A stretch of DNA of 64,000 bases from Pedobacter helvus (lineage in GTDB: Bacteria; Bacteroidota; Bacteroidia; Sphingobacteriales; Sphingobacteriaceae): contig NZ_SRMP01000003.1 in assembly GCF_005925325.1 (NCBI RefSeq), positions 1 to 64,000 on the forward strand, read 5' to 3'. The position numbers and the translations under genes were made by a program. Within the stretch, counting starts at the first letter, position 1; each line of letters begins with the position of its first letter. The notes under the pieces are model-generated. The model did no database searches. It was given only the letters and a program-made list of their open reading frames with translations, and was not told the origin of the DNA. Shown one piece after another: positions 7,701 to 17,886 of the stretch.

Positions 7701-9245
7701 TTAGTACTCTCCGAACACCTCTCTTAGACAGTTTGCTATTTCTCCTAAGGTAGCATATTCTTCTACAGCAACCAATATAAAAGGCATTAAATTTTCACTT
7801 CCCTTCGCTGCATTTTTCAAATCTTTTAACGCCGCTTCTACCGCCACATTATTTCGTTCGGCTTTTAATTTTTTCAGCTTTTGTATCTGTATAGCTCTAA
7901 TGGATTCATCAACGTTAAATACCTCATCAAAACCCTCTTCTTTTTGAGTGAATTTGTTTACGCCTACAATAACCCGCTCTCCACTTTCTATCTCCTTTTG
8001 GTATTGGTACGAAGCATTCGCAATTTCCTGTTGTATGTAGCCGTTCTCAATTGCATTTACAGAACCTCCCATCACTTCTATCTTATCTATATATATGGTA
8101 GCGGCGGTTTCGATCTCGTTGGTAAGCGACTCGACAAAGTACGAACCTGCCAAAGGATCAACCGTATCCGTAACACCACTCTCAAATGCAATTACCTGTT
8201 GTGTACGCAGAGCGATTTTAGCCGCAGCCTCTGTAGGTAATGATAACGCTTCATCGTAGCCATTGGTGTGTAGAGATTGTGTTCCGCCTAAAACTGCTGC
8301 CAAAGCTTGATTAGAAACCCGCATCACGTTGTTTAAAGGTTGTTGGGCGGTAAGTGTAGAACCACCAGTTTGCGTGTGGAAACGCAGCATCATCGCCTTT
8401 TCATCTGTGGCACCCAGGTTTTTTGTGATATTTGCCCACATCCGCCTTGCCGCTCTGAACTTGGCTATTTCTTCGAAGAAATTATTGTGGCAATTAAAAA
8501 AGAAAGATAGCCGTTTAGCAAAAACATTGATATCTAATCCTTTTTGTAACGCCGCATTTAAATAGGCTTTACCATTGGCCAGTGTAAACGCCAATTCTTG
8601 CACCGCTGTAGATCCCGCTTCGCGAATATGATAACCTGAAATAGAAATGGTATTCCACTTGGGCAATTCCTTACTACAATATTCAAAAATATCGGTAATG
8701 ATGCGCATGGAAGGTTTTGGAGGATAGATATAGGTACCTCTTGCTGCATATTCCTTTAATATATCGTTTTGTATCGTTCCGGAAATCTGTTGCAAATCTG
8801 CTCCCTGTTTTTTTGCTAGTGCAATGTACATCGCCAATAAAATAGAAGCAGTAGCATTAATAGTCATAGAGGTAGTAATGTCCTGCAACTTTATACCATC
8901 GAAGAGTATTTCAATATCCTTAAGCGAGTCGATAGCTACACCTACTTTTCCCACCTCTCCTTCCGCCATGTCATCGTCAGAATCATAGCCTATTTGAGTA
9001 GGCAGATCGAATGCCACCGACAAACCCATTGTTCCCTGCGCTAATAAATAATGGTAACGTTTATTGGATTCTTCGGCGGTGGAGAAGCCAGCATACTGGC
9101 GCATAGTCCATAAACGACCGCGATACATGTCTTTTTGTATCCCTCTGGTAAAAGGGAATTGACCTGGAAGTTCCTGATTTTGGGGCGCAGTAGTGTACAC
9201 ATCTTTGATTTCTATTCCAGATGTGGTGGTGTGTTTTTTGTCCAT
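7701..9245 (-). CDS. Methylmalonyl-CoA mutase, catalytic TIM-barrel subunit
   Basis: A 514-residue protein corresponding to the substrate-binding half of B12-dependent acyl-CoA mutases; the C-terminal cobalamin domain of full-length enzymes (over 700 residues) is absent. The residues that distinguish methylmalonyl-CoA from isobutyryl-CoA mutases are of the methylmalonyl type: Tyr51 in RQYAGFST and Arg169 in [10 protein letters not shown]. The catalytic His206 in SGYH is present. The enzyme would interconvert methylmalonyl-CoA and succinyl-CoA with a separate B12-binding partner, which is not in this window. It reads toward the origin region and dnaA. Confidence 0.85.
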   Translation of the reverse strand: MDKKHTTTSGIEIKDVYTTAPQNQELPGQFPFTRGIQKDMYRGRLWTMRQYAGFSTAEESNKRYHYLLAQGTMGLSVAFDLPTQIGYDSDDDMAEGEVGKVGVAIDSLKDIEILFDGIKLQDITTSMTINATASILLAMYIALAKKQGADLQQISGTIQNDILKEYAARGTYIYPPKPSMRIITDIFEYCSKELPKWNTISISGYHIREAGSTAVQELAFTLANGKAYLNAALQKGLDINVFAKRLSFFFNCHNNFFEEIAKFRAARRMWANITKNLGATDEKAMMLRFHTQTGGSTLTAQQPLNNVMRVSNQALAAVLGGTQSLHTNGYDEALSLPTEAAAKIALRTQQVIAFESGVTDTVDPLAGSYFVESLTNEIETAATIYIDKIEVMGGSVNAIENGYIQQEIANASYQYQKEIESGERVIVGVNKFTQKEEGFDEVFNVDESIRAIQIQKLKKLKAERNNVAVEAALKDLKNAAKGSENLMPFILVAVEEYATLGEIANCLREVFGEY

Positions 9246-9269
9246 GTTATATTTGGTTTTGTAGTTTGG

Positions 9270-9364
9270 TTAACTGTTAAAATTGGTTAACTGTTTAATC
9301 GTAGCTTTCAATTGTGAATTGTAAACTGGATCCGTTAATCAACTAAACAGTTAAAACGATTAAC
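9270..9364. repeat. TTAACTGTTT direct and inverted repeats
   Basis: GGTTAACTGTTAAAATT is followed directly by GGTTAACTGTTTAATCG, and an inverted, imperfect copy (AAACAGTTAAAACGATTAACC) lies at about 9346-9364. The element fills the gap between the mutase gene and the next gene on the same strand and could fold into a hairpin. I see no gene here. Confidence 0.45.
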
Positions 9365-9365
9365 C

Positions 9366-9896
9366 TCAAAATAGCTTATGGATATCTTGCTTAATTAGTC
9401 CGATAGTTAATTCATAAGGATTTTCATCGATCCCACTCATGTGATGAAGTACTTTTTTACTTAACTCCACCCCAGAGGCATCAGCTGCCAAATTCTTAAC
9501 GCCGTTGTTTATCATCGCAATGGTATCATCTTTTAATTGAAACACCACTTTCCATGTGGCCGCTTCTAAATAAAGTTGTTGGGTAATGTTATGCTGAAAT
9601 TCTGTTTTGATCTCATTAACGGCCATTAATTGCAATACACCAACTTCGATACCTTGTTGATGCAAACGAAGTAATAAATTCGAAGGATTAATTCGATCAA
9701 CAAAGATGATCATACGCTCATGAGCCTGTAGACGTAATTGCAGCAAATTACTTTTATCTTCTGGAACAACAGCGCCCTTTCTAGAACTTAAATAGTTCAT
9801 GATATCATTCCTTACCATATAATAAGCTACCACAACGATGATAGTACCACCCACTGCTAAAGTTGCTGTATTCAGAAGAAATTTGCTCAGATCCAT
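9366..9896 (-). CDS. Membrane-anchored conserved hypothetical (DUF7935-like)
   Basis: A 176-residue protein with one N-terminal transmembrane helix (about residues 10-29, TATLAVGGTIIVVVAYYMV) and a soluble domain that contains a conserved RLQAHERMIIFVDRI segment. It resembles a family of unknown function widespread in Bacteroidota, which I recall as DUF7935; that label is from memory. It lies upstream of the mutase gene on the same strand and may share a transcript with it. No catalytic motif is visible. Confidence 0.7.
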   Translation of the reverse strand: MDLSKFLLNTATLAVGGTIIVVVAYYMVRNDIMNYLSSRKGAVVPEDKSNLLQLRLQAHERMIIFVDRINPSNLLLRLHQQGIEVGVLQLMAVNEIKTEFQHNITQQLYLEAATWKVVFQLKDDTIAMINNGVKNLAADASGVELSKKVLHHMSGIDENPYELTIGLIKQDIHKLF

Positions 9897-9960
9897 TTTA
9901 TGTTTTGTTTATACACCGTAATATTAGGCATAACTAGAGGCAAAAATGTACATAAATATT

Positions 9961-9968
9961 TATATTTG
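9961..9968 (+). promoter_or_regulatory. Putative -7 element of the Fe-S carrier gene
   Basis: TATATTTG matches the TAnnTTTG consensus 23 bases before the start codon of the iron-sulfur carrier gene. No good -33 TTTG is seen. Confidence 0.4.
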
Positions 9969-9991
9969 TTTATCATAATTTTAAAATAAAG

Positions 9992-10345
9992 ATGAGTAAT
10001 CCTGTTGAGACAACTTTTGCACCTGTAACCTTTACCCAAGGTGCTGTTACTGAATTGATAAAGCTTAGAGACCAACAAGAAATTGCTGAAGATTTTGGTC
10101 TTCGTGTTGGTGTAGAAGGCGGTGGCTGCTCAGGCATGAATTATGTGCTGGGTTTTGATCAAAAGAAAGAAGGAGATCAAGAATTTGTAATTGATGGCAT
10201 TAAGGTGTTTATGCACAAAGCACACCAAATGTATCTTTTAGGAATGGAAATAGATTGGCAAAGTGGCCTTAACTCTAGAGGCTTTACTTTCAACAACCCT
10301 AATGCGGCAAGCAGTTGCGGTTGCGGATCGAGCTTTTCTGTTTAA
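9992..10345 (+). CDS. A-type iron-sulfur cluster carrier (HesB/IscA family)
   Basis: A 117-residue HesB/IscA protein. The three conserved cysteines are present: Cys46 in GGGCSGMNY, and Cys109 and Cys111 in the C-terminal CGCGSSF. The family carries [2Fe-2S] or [4Fe-4S] clusters from the assembly scaffold to apoproteins in the cytoplasm. It stands alone between divergent and downstream genes, with its own promoter-like word and an intrinsic terminator, so it is likely monocistronic. Whether it acts more like IscA, SufA or ErpA cannot be told from sequence alone. Confidence 0.93.
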   Translation: MSNPVETTFAPVTFTQGAVTELIKLRDQQEIAEDFGLRVGVEGGGCSGMNYVLGFDQKKEGDQEFVIDGIKVFMHKAHQMYLLGMEIDWQSGLNSRGFTFNNPNAASSCGCGSSFSV

Positions 10346-10366
10346 ACAAAAAATATTGTAACATTT

Positions 10367-10404
10367 TAAAAGGTCTCGTTGTCTTAACAACGGGACTTTT
10401 TATT
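10367..10404 (+). terminator. Intrinsic terminator of the Fe-S carrier gene
   Basis: AAAAGGTCTCGTTGT pairs with ACAACGGGACTTTTT with minor mismatches and is followed by a T-rich run. It lies about 22 bp after the stop codon. Confidence 0.7.
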
Positions 10405-10472
10405 TTTACCTTTATGGCGAAGCTAAAAGCATTCTTTTTTAAATTATAAACACAAACATCTAATTACTAATA

Positions 10473-11705
10473 ATGAACTATAGCGAAAACGTACGATTAG
10501 CCATGCAATCTATTAAAAGTAACCGCTTGCGTACTTTTCTTACTGCACTCATTATTGCTATAGGTATTTCGGCATTGGTAGGTATTTTAACAACTATCGA
10601 TGCCATAGAGAAAAAGATGACCGACGCTTTTTCTAGTATGGGTGCCAACTCGTTTACCATTAGAAATAGAGGTACCGGCATTAGAATTGGAGGTTCGGGC
10701 GAACGTCCAAAAAGCTATAAGGCTATTAGATATGAAGATGCCATCAAATTTAAAGAACGCTTAAACACTCCGGCAACCGTATCTATCAGTGTTTTTGCGA
10801 GTAGCGGATCTACCGTGAAATATGGCCAGGAAAAAACTAATCCGAACATTAATATCAGAGGTATAGACGAAAACGGATTAGCTGCTCAAGGTTTGGAACT
10901 TTCTATGGGAAGAAGTTTTAGCAACGCTGAAGCATTAGGTGGGCCAAATATTTGTGTAATAGGATCGGAAATTGCTAAAAGCATGTTCAAAGATGCTGAT
11001 CCTTTAGACAAGGTAATTACTGCCGGCAACAATAGGCTAAGAGTGATCGGTGTGCTTGCAGCAAAAGGTTCTAGCATGGGAGCAAGTATAGATAGAGCGG
11101 TTTATGTTCCGTTGTTTAAAGCGAAATTGATTAATGCTAATGCCAACCCCTCTTATACCATTTCGGTAATTGTTCCTAGTGCAGATCTTACAGATAATAT
11201 TATTGGCGAATCTACCTCTACATTTAGAAGCATTAGAAAAATAAAAATTGGAGAAAGTAACAACTTCGAAATCACAAAAAGTGATGCTGTAGCTCAAACT
11301 TTGATAGAGAATTTAAGAGTTGTAAAATTTGGTGGTATGGCTATCGGTATCATCACACTATTGGGCGCATCTATTGCCTTGATGAACATTATGTTGGTAT
11401 CGGTAACTGAGCGCACCCGCGAAATTGGCATTCGAAAAGCAATTGGAGCCAACCCGTCAGTAATCAGAAAACAATTCTTAATAGAAGCCATTGTAATCTG
11501 CTTACTTGGAGGTATTTTGGGAATATTTTTAGGTGTAGCTATAGGCAATATTATTTCTATGGCCATGAGCGGTGGTTTCATCATACCTTGGGTATTTATT
11601 GGAGGCGGCTTGGCACTTTGTATCGGTGTGGGAATAGTCTCGGGTTATTACCCAGCGCAAAAAGCATCTAAACTTGATCCGGTAGAAGCTTTACGTTACG
11701 AATAA
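10473..11705 (+). CDS. ABC transporter permease, MacB/FtsX family
   Basis: A 410-residue MacB-type permease. One transmembrane helix near residues 20-42 is followed by a large periplasmic MacB_PCD domain (about 45-270), then three transmembrane helices in the FtsX domain. The motif TERTREIGIRKAIGA in the cytoplasmic loop before the third helix is the usual coupling element to the ATPase. Such permeases move lipoproteins, peptides or macrolides by mechanotransmission. No ATPase or membrane-fusion gene is adjacent, so the partner lies elsewhere and the substrate is unknown. Confidence 0.9.
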   Translation: MNYSENVRLAMQSIKSNRLRTFLTALIIAIGISALVGILTTIDAIEKKMTDAFSSMGANSFTIRNRGTGIRIGGSGERPKSYKAIRYEDAIKFKERLNTPATVSISVFASSGSTVKYGQEKTNPNINIRGIDENGLAAQGLELSMGRSFSNAEALGGPNICVIGSEIAKSMFKDADPLDKVITAGNNRLRVIGVLAAKGSSMGASIDRAVYVPLFKAKLINANANPSYTISVIVPSADLTDNIIGESTSTFRSIRKIKIGESNNFEITKSDAVAQTLIENLRVVKFGGMAIGIITLLGASIALMNIMLVSVTERTREIGIRKAIGANPSVIRKQFLIEAIVICLLGGILGIFLGVAIGNIISMAMSGGFIIPWVFIGGGLALCIGVGIVSGYYPAQKASKLDPVEALRYE

Positions 11706-11810
11706 GTTTGATACACACCGTAACTATCTAAGAAAATTCGATACTAGATTCTTTACTTCGCTTTTTGAATAGAACAAATACGATGTAAAGTTAAAAATAT
11801 CACAAGCTTA

Positions 11811-12380
11811 TCAGTCGATGCTTTTTGGCAGGCCTAAGCTAGTTGCTGTTTTTTCGATGTAACTATTGTAAACCTTAGTAAGTAATTGATTTACTTCATC
11901 CTTTAGATCGAATTGCAAATCTTCATGAAGTTTTTCAAATTTACGTAATACAATCAATATTGCCTTTACTACGTAGTTAGCCAACAACTGTTCGTGATTT
12001 TTAGTTAACGAGTGCACTTTAAATCTAAACTTCATTGGCGAAGCATTAAACATTAATAGCTTCAACTCAATCTCTTCAAAATCGGCCTTGGTTACCTTAT
12101 AAAAATGATTGATCTGTTTGGTGAGTTTACGTAAAAGCAACAGCGTGTCTTTCGAATTTGTTTTTGGAGCAGTACTTAAATCATCGAATACTTCGTTGAT
12201 CTCATTTTTAATAAAAGCAACCCTATCTCTAAGGTTGCTTTCGTCTTCTAATAACAAAAAATGTAAATGTTCTGTGAGCACTTTGTCTTTAGCAACCAAC
12301 CTTAGAAGCAACTTGTCTTTTTCCTTTATCGGCAGCGCTAAAATCTCTCTTTTTAAATCTTTATGCTCACTTAGTTTCAT
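11811..12380 (-). CDS. Hypothetical helical protein
   Basis: A 189-residue protein that is charged and predicted to be almost wholly alpha-helical, with leucine-rich amphipathic stretches (LPIKEKDKLLLRLVAKDKVL near the N-terminus). There is no signal peptide or membrane segment. I do not recognise a named domain. Similar proteins occur in other Sphingobacteriaceae as conserved hypotheticals. It follows galE on the minus strand across a hairpin-forming gap, so it may be expressed with or apart from the sugar-nucleotide operon. Confidence 0.65.
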   Translation of the reverse strand: MKLSEHKDLKREILALPIKEKDKLLLRLVAKDKVLTEHLHFLLLEDESNLRDRVAFIKNEINEVFDDLSTAPKTNSKDTLLLLRKLTKQINHFYKVTKADFEEIELKLLMFNASPMKFRFKVHSLTKNHEQLLANYVVKAILIVLRKFEKLHEDLQFDLKDEVNQLLTKVYNSYIEKTATSLGLPKSID

Positions 12381-12413
12381 TAGTAAACAGTGTTTTTAAT
12401 TGGTAAATGAGCT

Positions 12414-12464
12414 ATCATGGGCATGGCAATCTTCATTGAATTGATTTAATGAATGCCCAATGAT
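12414..12464 (-). terminator. Hairpin downstream of galE
   Basis: ATCATGGGCAT (12414-12424) pairs with ATGCCCAATGAT (12453-12464) with a single bulge, and an inner TCATT/AATGA pair extends the stem. There is no strong T run, so it may be a weak terminator or an mRNA end-stabilising hairpin. Confidence 0.4.
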
Positions 12465-12470
12465 GGTCAT

Positions 12471-13487
12471 CTAAAAAGGATTGTCTTTGATGTATTTTTC
12501 CCACTCCCAAGCAGAGCGCATCATTTCATTTAAGTCTAGTTCTGTTTGCCAACCTAAAATATTTTTAGATTTGGTTACATCGCCATAAGTTTTTTCTACA
12601 TCACCTTCCCTTCTCGGAGCGATTTTATAATCTAATTTCTCGCCAGTGGATTGTTCAAAAGCATTGATGATTTCTAAAACCGAAGAACCTTTTCCAGTTC
12701 CTAAGTTGAATACATCATAGCTATCTACTTTGCCATCTTCCAATCGTTTAACCGCAGCTACGTGAGCTTTAGCTAAATCTACTACGTGGATATAATCACG
12801 AACTGCAGAACCATCTGGCGTATCGTAATCATTACCAAAAACTTGGATAGGGCCACGCTTACCAATTGCAGATTGTGTAATGAAAGGAATTAAGTTTTGA
12901 GGAACGCCGTTAGGCAATTCGCCAATTAAGGCCGTTTTATGCGCCCCTACCGGATTAAAATAACGCAAAGCGATTACATTTAAACCTGGGGTTACTTTCG
13001 CAGTTTCTACCAAAATCTCTTCGGCAATTTGTTTGGTATTACCGTATGGAGACTCTGCTTTTTTAACTGGGCTATCTTCAGTTACCGGCAACTGATCTGG
13101 CTGGCCATAAACTGTACAAGAAGAAGAAAACACAAAATTAGTTGCAGGATAGGCAGTTAATAGGTTAATTAAACTGTAGAAATTATTCTTGTAGTATTTC
13201 AATGGTTGCGCTACGGATTCGCCTACCGCTTTGTAAGCAGCGAAATGGATAATTCCAGCGATATCTTGGTGCTGTTTTGCAAAGGCATCCACTGCAGGAG
13301 TATCTTGCAAATCAAGTTCTACAAACTCGAAACGCTTACCTGTAATTTTTTCTAACTGATCTAAAATCTTAATGTTAGAATTAGAAAGGTTATCCACGAT
13401 GATAACTTCATAGCCTGCATTATGCAGCTCAACAACAGTATGCGAACCAATGTATCCTGTTCCGCCTGTAACTAAAATCTTCGACAT
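12471..13487 (-). CDS. galE: UDP-glucose 4-epimerase
   Basis: A 338-residue extended SDR epimerase. The NAD-binding motif GGTGYIGS lies at residues 8-15 and the catalytic pair Tyr148/Lys152 in YGNTK. The segment YFNPVGAH and length match GalE. It interconverts UDP-glucose and UDP-galactose (and possibly the GlcNAc forms) in the cytoplasm. It is the last gene of the ugd–uxs–galE run, with its start codon one base past the uxs stop, so translation is probably coupled. It supplies sugar nucleotides for the neighbouring glycosyltransferases. Confidence 0.95.
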   Translation of the reverse strand: MSKILVTGGTGYIGSHTVVELHNAGYEVIIVDNLSNSNIKILDQLEKITGKRFEFVELDLQDTPAVDAFAKQHQDIAGIIHFAAYKAVGESVAQPLKYYKNNFYSLINLLTAYPATNFVFSSSCTVYGQPDQLPVTEDSPVKKAESPYGNTKQIAEEILVETAKVTPGLNVIALRYFNPVGAHKTALIGELPNGVPQNLIPFITQSAIGKRGPIQVFGNDYDTPDGSAVRDYIHVVDLAKAHVAAVKRLEDGKVDSYDVFNLGTGKGSSVLEIINAFEQSTGEKLDYKIAPRREGDVEKTYGDVTKSKNILGWQTELDLNEMMRSAWEWEKYIKDNPF

Positions 13488-13488
13488 C

Positions 13489-14487
13489 TTATTTATTGTA
13501 CGTAGTGAAATCTTTATGGTCTATTTTCGCTAAGGCTTCTGGCGATAACGATTTGAAATATTCGTAGGTAATCTTCAATCCCTCTGCCCTGTTCACCTTC
13601 GGCTCCCACTTCAACAATTCTTTTGCTTTGGTGATATCTGGTCTGCGCTGCTTAGGGTCATCCTGTGGTAGCGGCTTATACACGATCTTTTGATCTGTAC
13701 CGGTTAACTTTATGATCTCTTCGCAGAATTGCTTAATGGTAATCTCGTCTGGGTTGCCAATATTTACCGGACTGGCATAATCCGACTGTAACAGGCGATA
13801 GATACCTTCGATCAAATCATCCACATAACAGAAAGAACGTGTTTGGCTACCATCGCCGAAAACGGTTAGATCTTCACCTCTTAAAGCCTGACCAATGAAT
13901 GCGGGCAGTACCCTTCCGTCGTTCAGTCGCATACGAGGACCATAAGTGTTGAAGATACGCACGATACGTGTCTCCACCCCGTGGAAAGTATGGTAGGCCA
14001 TAGTAATTGCTTCCTGGAAACGCTTTGCCTCATCATAAACTCCACGCGGACCTACCGGATTTACATTGCCCCAGTATTCTTCTGGCTGCGGATTTACATT
14101 CGGGTCGCCATATACCTCAGAAGTAGAGGCGATCAACATTCTTGCGCCTTTCGCCTTGGCTAATCCTAATAAGTTATGCGTTCCTAATGAACCAACCTTC
14201 AAAGTTTGGATAGGAATTTTCAAGTAATCGATCGGGCTTGCAGGTGAAGCAAAGTGAAGGATATAATCCAACTCTCCGGGTACATGCACAAACTTGGAAA
14301 CATCGTGGTTATAAAACTCGAAATTTTCAAGCTTGAAAAGATGTTCGATATTGGCCAGATCACCAGTGATTAGATTATCCATGGCAATCACATGGTAGTT
14401 TTCCCTAATGAACCTATCGCAAAGATGTGAACCTAAAAATCCAGCGGCACCGGTTATTAATACTCTCTTACGCTCTTTACGTTCCAT
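13489..14487 (-). CDS. UDP-glucuronic acid decarboxylase (UDP-xylose synthase)
   Basis: A 332-residue SDR enzyme closest to UDP-xylose synthases. The nucleotide-binding motif is GAAGFLGS (residues 13-20). STSEVYGDP carries the catalytic Ser/Glu pair at about 122-124, and Tyr151/Lys155 complete the SDR triad. It would convert UDP-glucuronate to UDP-xylose with NAD as cofactor. That fits its position directly after the UDP-glucose dehydrogenase gene (2-bp gap) and before galE. It is clearly not a GalE paralogue, because it keeps the [21 protein letters not shown] stretch typical of UXS. Confidence 0.9.
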   Translation of the reverse strand: MERKERKRVLITGAAGFLGSHLCDRFIRENYHVIAMDNLITGDLANIEHLFKLENFEFYNHDVSKFVHVPGELDYILHFASPASPIDYLKIPIQTLKVGSLGTHNLLGLAKAKGARMLIASTSEVYGDPNVNPQPEEYWGNVNPVGPRGVYDEAKRFQEAITMAYHTFHGVETRIVRIFNTYGPRMRLNDGRVLPAFIGQALRGEDLTVFGDGSQTRSFCYVDDLIEGIYRLLQSDYASPVNIGNPDEITIKQFCEEIIKLTGTDQKIVYKPLPQDDPKQRRPDITKAKELLKWEPKVNRAEGLKITYEYFKSLSPEALAKIDHKDFTTYNK

Positions 14488-14489
14488 CT

Positions 14490-15800
14490 TTAGCTTACAA
14501 TTTTACGTCCAATACTGTTATAGTAATATCCCAGGTCGATCATCTTCTGTAGATCGAAAAGGTTACGTCCATCAAAAACAACCTTGTTCTTTAACACCTC
14601 TTCCATTTTCTCAAAATCTGGATTACGGAATACAGACCATTCTGTTGCGATTAACAAGGCATCTGCACCTTCCAGAGCTTCGTATTGGTCTTTCGCATAT
14701 TTGATCTTATCGCCCAGTAAGGCTCTCACATTCTCCATAGCTTCCGGATCAAATGCTACTACCTCTGCTCCAGCAGCAATCAAATCGTTAATGATATACA
14801 AAGCTGGAGCCTCTCTAATATCATCGGTTTCCGGTTTAAAAGCCAATCCCCAAAGTGCAAATTTCTTGCCCTTCACATCGCCTTTAAAATATTGCAATAC
14901 TTTATCCGTAAGTATAGTTTTTTGTTTTTCGTTCACATCCATTACGGCTTTCAATATCTTGAAATCGTATTTATGCTCTACAGCTGCCTTTTCTAAGGCC
15001 TGCACATCTTTAGGAAAACAGCTTCCTCCGTAGCCAATGCCAGGGAACAGAAATCTCTTACCGATCCTGTCATCAGAACCAATTCCCTTACGAACTGCAT
15101 CAACATCTGCGCCTACTATCTCGCAAAGGTTTGCTATTTCGTTCATGAAAGTGATTTTGGTAGCCAAGAAAGAGTTTGCTGCATATTTAGTCAGTTCAGA
15201 AGAACGTTCGTCCATATAATAGATCGGGTTTCCCTGACGCACATAAGGTGCATACAATTCGCCCATCAGTTTTTGTGCCTTCTCACTTTTGGTACCGATC
15301 ACTACTCTGTCTGGTTTCATGAAATCATCGACAGCTACACCTTCGCGTAAGAACTCTGGATTAGAAACCACATCGACTTCAATATTTGTATGTTCCTTGA
15401 AAACCGCAGCTACCTTATCGGCAGTGCCTACAGGTACTGTAGATTTGTTTACGATGACCTTATATTCGGTGATCAGCTTGGAAATATCCTTTGCTGCACC
15501 AAGGATATAAGAAAGATCTGCAGCACCATCACCACCTGGAGGAGTAGGCAATGCCATAAAAATAATCTGGGCATCCTTTATCCCTTCTGCAAGGTTAGTA
15601 GTAAAAGATAAGCGGCCTTGAGCGATGTTGCGATGGAAAAGCACATCAAGTCCAGGTTCGTAGATTGGAATCTGACCGGCTTTCATCTTGTTTACCTTTT
15701 CCTCAACGATATCAACACAGATGACGTTATTACCTGTCTCGGCCAAACATGTACCTGTCACTAAACCCACGTAACCAGTACCAATTACAGCTATCTTCAT
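14490..15800 (-). CDS. ugd: UDP-glucose 6-dehydrogenase
   Basis: A 436-residue UDP-glucose/GDP-mannose dehydrogenase family protein. The N-terminal NAD motif GTGYVG is at residues 7-12 and the catalytic Cys261 lies in [11 protein letters not shown]. The central and C-terminal UDP-binding domains are complete. It oxidises UDP-glucose to UDP-glucuronate using two NAD. It is the first gene of the sugar-nucleotide operon, feeding the decarboxylase that follows. Divergent from it, 157 bp away, begins the WbsX-type gene, so the gap holds promoters for both directions. Confidence 0.96.
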   Translation of the reverse strand: MKIAVIGTGYVGLVTGTCLAETGNNVICVDIVEEKVNKMKAGQIPIYEPGLDVLFHRNIAQGRLSFTTNLAEGIKDAQIIFMALPTPPGGDGAADLSYILGAAKDISKLITEYKVIVNKSTVPVGTADKVAAVFKEHTNIEVDVVSNPEFLREGVAVDDFMKPDRVVIGTKSEKAQKLMGELYAPYVRQGNPIYYMDERSSELTKYAANSFLATKITFMNEIANLCEIVGADVDAVRKGIGSDDRIGKRFLFPGIGYGGSCFPKDVQALEKAAVEHKYDFKILKAVMDVNEKQKTILTDKVLQYFKGDVKGKKFALWGLAFKPETDDIREAPALYIINDLIAAGAEVVAFDPEAMENVRALLGDKIKYAKDQYEALEGADALLIATEWSVFRNPDFEKMEEVLKNKVVFDGRNLFDLQKMIDLGYYYNSIGRKIVS

Positions 15801-15957
15801 ATATTTTAAGTTTTTTAAATATATTCGTTTTAATTTGCAACGAAGATAATAAAATCTTAAGTAAACATTTGTTAGGCTAATACTTAAATATGGGAGATAA
15901 GGTTAGTTCTTATTATCCTTTTGATAATTATCTGATTACACACATAACTAATGCTAA

Positions 15958-17070
15958 ATGCAAAATTCGACAAGTGAAAACGAAGTTAAGGCCATTGCAA
16001 TTTACCTACCACAGTTTCACCCCTTTAAAGAAAATGATGAATGGTGGGGAAAAGGTTTTACTGAATGGACGAATGTCACCAAATCTAAACCAAAATTTAA
16101 GGGACACTACCAGCCACATTTACCTGCTGACTTGGGTTTTTATGACCTCAGGTTACTTGATACTATGATTGCTCAGGCCGATTTGGCCAAAGCTTACGGT
16201 ATTTATGGATTCTGCTTTTACCACTATTGGTTTAATGGGAAACTCTTAATGGAAACTCCGATTGAGCAAATGCTAAAATCTGAGAAACCTGATTTCCCTT
16301 TTTGCTTATGCTGGGCTAATGAAAACTGGACAAGACGATGGGACGGATTAGAAGCGGATGTTTTGATTAAGCAAGAATATGATCTTAAAGATGACCTTGA
16401 CCATATACTTTACTTGATGCCTTTTTTTAAGGACCAAAGGTATATTAAGATAGATGGGAAACCAGTCTATCTAGTCTACAGATCTGAACTTCATCCAAAT
16501 ATAAATGATGCAGTAAAAATTTGGCGTGAGGAAGTAAAGAAAGCCGGATTTGATGATCTTTACCTAATTAGAGTCGAAAATTTTAAGAGAGATTTTGACC
16601 CTAAACACCACGGCTTCGATGCAAGTATGGAGTTTGCACCGGATTTTTCTATTGATCTTAAAAAATACAGTAAGAAAAAACCGCTCAATCATTTCTTTAG
16701 AAAACTATTGCATAACGGCTCTTTAAAAAAAAGTGGTTTACTTGCAAACAAAGTATTCGACTATGAAGATATGGTTGATAAAATGTCTCAAAAGCAGCCA
16801 AAAAAATATAAATACTTTAGATCTGTTTTCCCAGGCTGGGATAACTCTGCGAGAAGAGCTAAAAATGCTACAATCTTTGTTAACTCAAGTCCAAAGAAAT
16901 TTAGAGACTGGGTTGCAAAAACAGCCCAGTACACCAATGAAAATTTTAATGGAGAAGAACGTTTAATGTTTATAAATGCGTGGAATGAGTGGGCAGAGGG
17001 GTGTCATTTAGAGCCAGATCAAAAAGATGGACATCATTATTTACAGGCATTAAAGGATGGACTAGGATAA
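15958..17070 (+). CDS. WbsX/GH99-like polysaccharide biosynthesis protein
   Basis: A 370-residue protein of the glycosyltransferase WbsX (GH99-like) family. Diagnostic motifs are YLPQFHPFKENDEWWGKGF at residues 14-32, FCLCWANENWTRRWDG near the middle, and FINAWNEWAEGCHLEPD close to the C-terminus. The fold is a TIM barrel related to family 99 glycoside hydrolases, and members occur in O-antigen and capsule loci. The exact activity is unsettled. It starts the polysaccharide-specific part of the locus, divergent from ugd. I chose the ATG at 15958 because the motif region follows directly. Confidence 0.85.
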   Translation: MQNSTSENEVKAIAIYLPQFHPFKENDEWWGKGFTEWTNVTKSKPKFKGHYQPHLPADLGFYDLRLLDTMIAQADLAKAYGIYGFCFYHYWFNGKLLMETPIEQMLKSEKPDFPFCLCWANENWTRRWDGLEADVLIKQEYDLKDDLDHILYLMPFFKDQRYIKIDGKPVYLVYRSELHPNINDAVKIWREEVKKAGFDDLYLIRVENFKRDFDPKHHGFDASMEFAPDFSIDLKKYSKKKPLNHFFRKLLHNGSLKKSGLLANKVFDYEDMVDKMSQKQPKKYKYFRSVFPGWDNSARRAKNATIFVNSSPKKFRDWVAKTAQYTNENFNGEERLMFINAWNEWAEGCHLEPDQKDGHHYLQALKDGLG

Positions 17071-17076
17071 GACATG

Positions 17077-17886
17077 CTACATAAACTTACTTAACTTGAG
17101 AAAACTGTAGGCCCTCAGTGCTGTAAAAGCAAGCTTAAATTTCGATTGCTTTAAAAACGGCTTTACAGTTTTCTTCAATTCATATCTATATTTATAAAAT
17201 GATTTATCAAAAAGCTTTTTTTTAAAATAAATTACTGTATTAACCCATTTATCCTTTTGAAAGTTCGCATCCATTAATCTCGAACTAATACCGCCAGCAT
17301 TAAAGAAAGAAACCGTAATTGGCACGTATTGCATTTGATAACGAGATGCACAGTAAATATTGAAATCATGATCCGCTAAAACTTTATACTGATTATTATA
17401 AAGTTTGTGTTTAAAAATATCGATCGAATAAAAAATACATTGATGGCATATATTGAATGTTAACAAATCTGGTACAGAGGTAACTCCTCTATAAATTTCA
17501 CCATCTTTTGCCCAAGAAGTATCTCCAACAATTTTCACATTACCATAAACAAATTTAGCTCTCGTTTTTTTGAGTAGTCCATTCATATCTGCCAAAACAT
17601 TTTTGTTATAAAGAAAATCATCACTTCCCAAAAAAAACAGCCACTTCGCATTAGCCTTTTTTATACCTTTATTCATAGCATCATAAACCCCACTATCCTG
17701 CTCTGAAAAAAATGATAGTCTACTATCAGCAATTCCTTCAACAATTGCCCTCGTATTATCCGAAGACAAGCCATCTACAACTAGAATTTCAAAGTCTGTA
17801 AAGGTTTGTTGCAATAAACTTTCTATGCATGCTTTTATGGTTGCCGAAGAATTATATGTTGGGATTATAATACTGAAAAACTTCAT
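17077..17886 (-). CDS. Glycosyltransferase family 2 (WcaA/YibD-like)
   Basis: A 269-residue GT2 enzyme with a GT-A fold. It opens SIIIPTYNSSATIKACIESL, carries the nucleotide-binding DGLSSDNT stretch, SEQDSGVYDAMNKGI typical of the WcaA/YibD subgroup, and the metal-binding SDD at about residues 92-94. No transmembrane segment is evident. It transfers a sugar from a nucleotide donor to a growing surface glycan at the inner face of the membrane. Its start overlaps the end of the upstream GT2 gene by 4 bp, so the two are coupled. Donor and acceptor are unknown. Confidence 0.85.
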   Translation of the reverse strand: MKFFSIIIPTYNSSATIKACIESLLQQTFTDFEILVVDGLSSDNTRAIVEGIADSRLSFFSEQDSGVYDAMNKGIKKANAKWLFFLGSDDFLYNKNVLADMNGLLKKTRAKFVYGNVKIVGDTSWAKDGEIYRGVTSVPDLLTFNICHQCIFYSIDIFKHKLYNNQYKVLADHDFNIYCASRYQMQYVPITVSFFNAGGISSRLMDANFQKDKWVNTVIYFKKKLFDKSFYKYRYELKKTVKPFLKQSKFKLAFTALRAYSFLKLSKFM

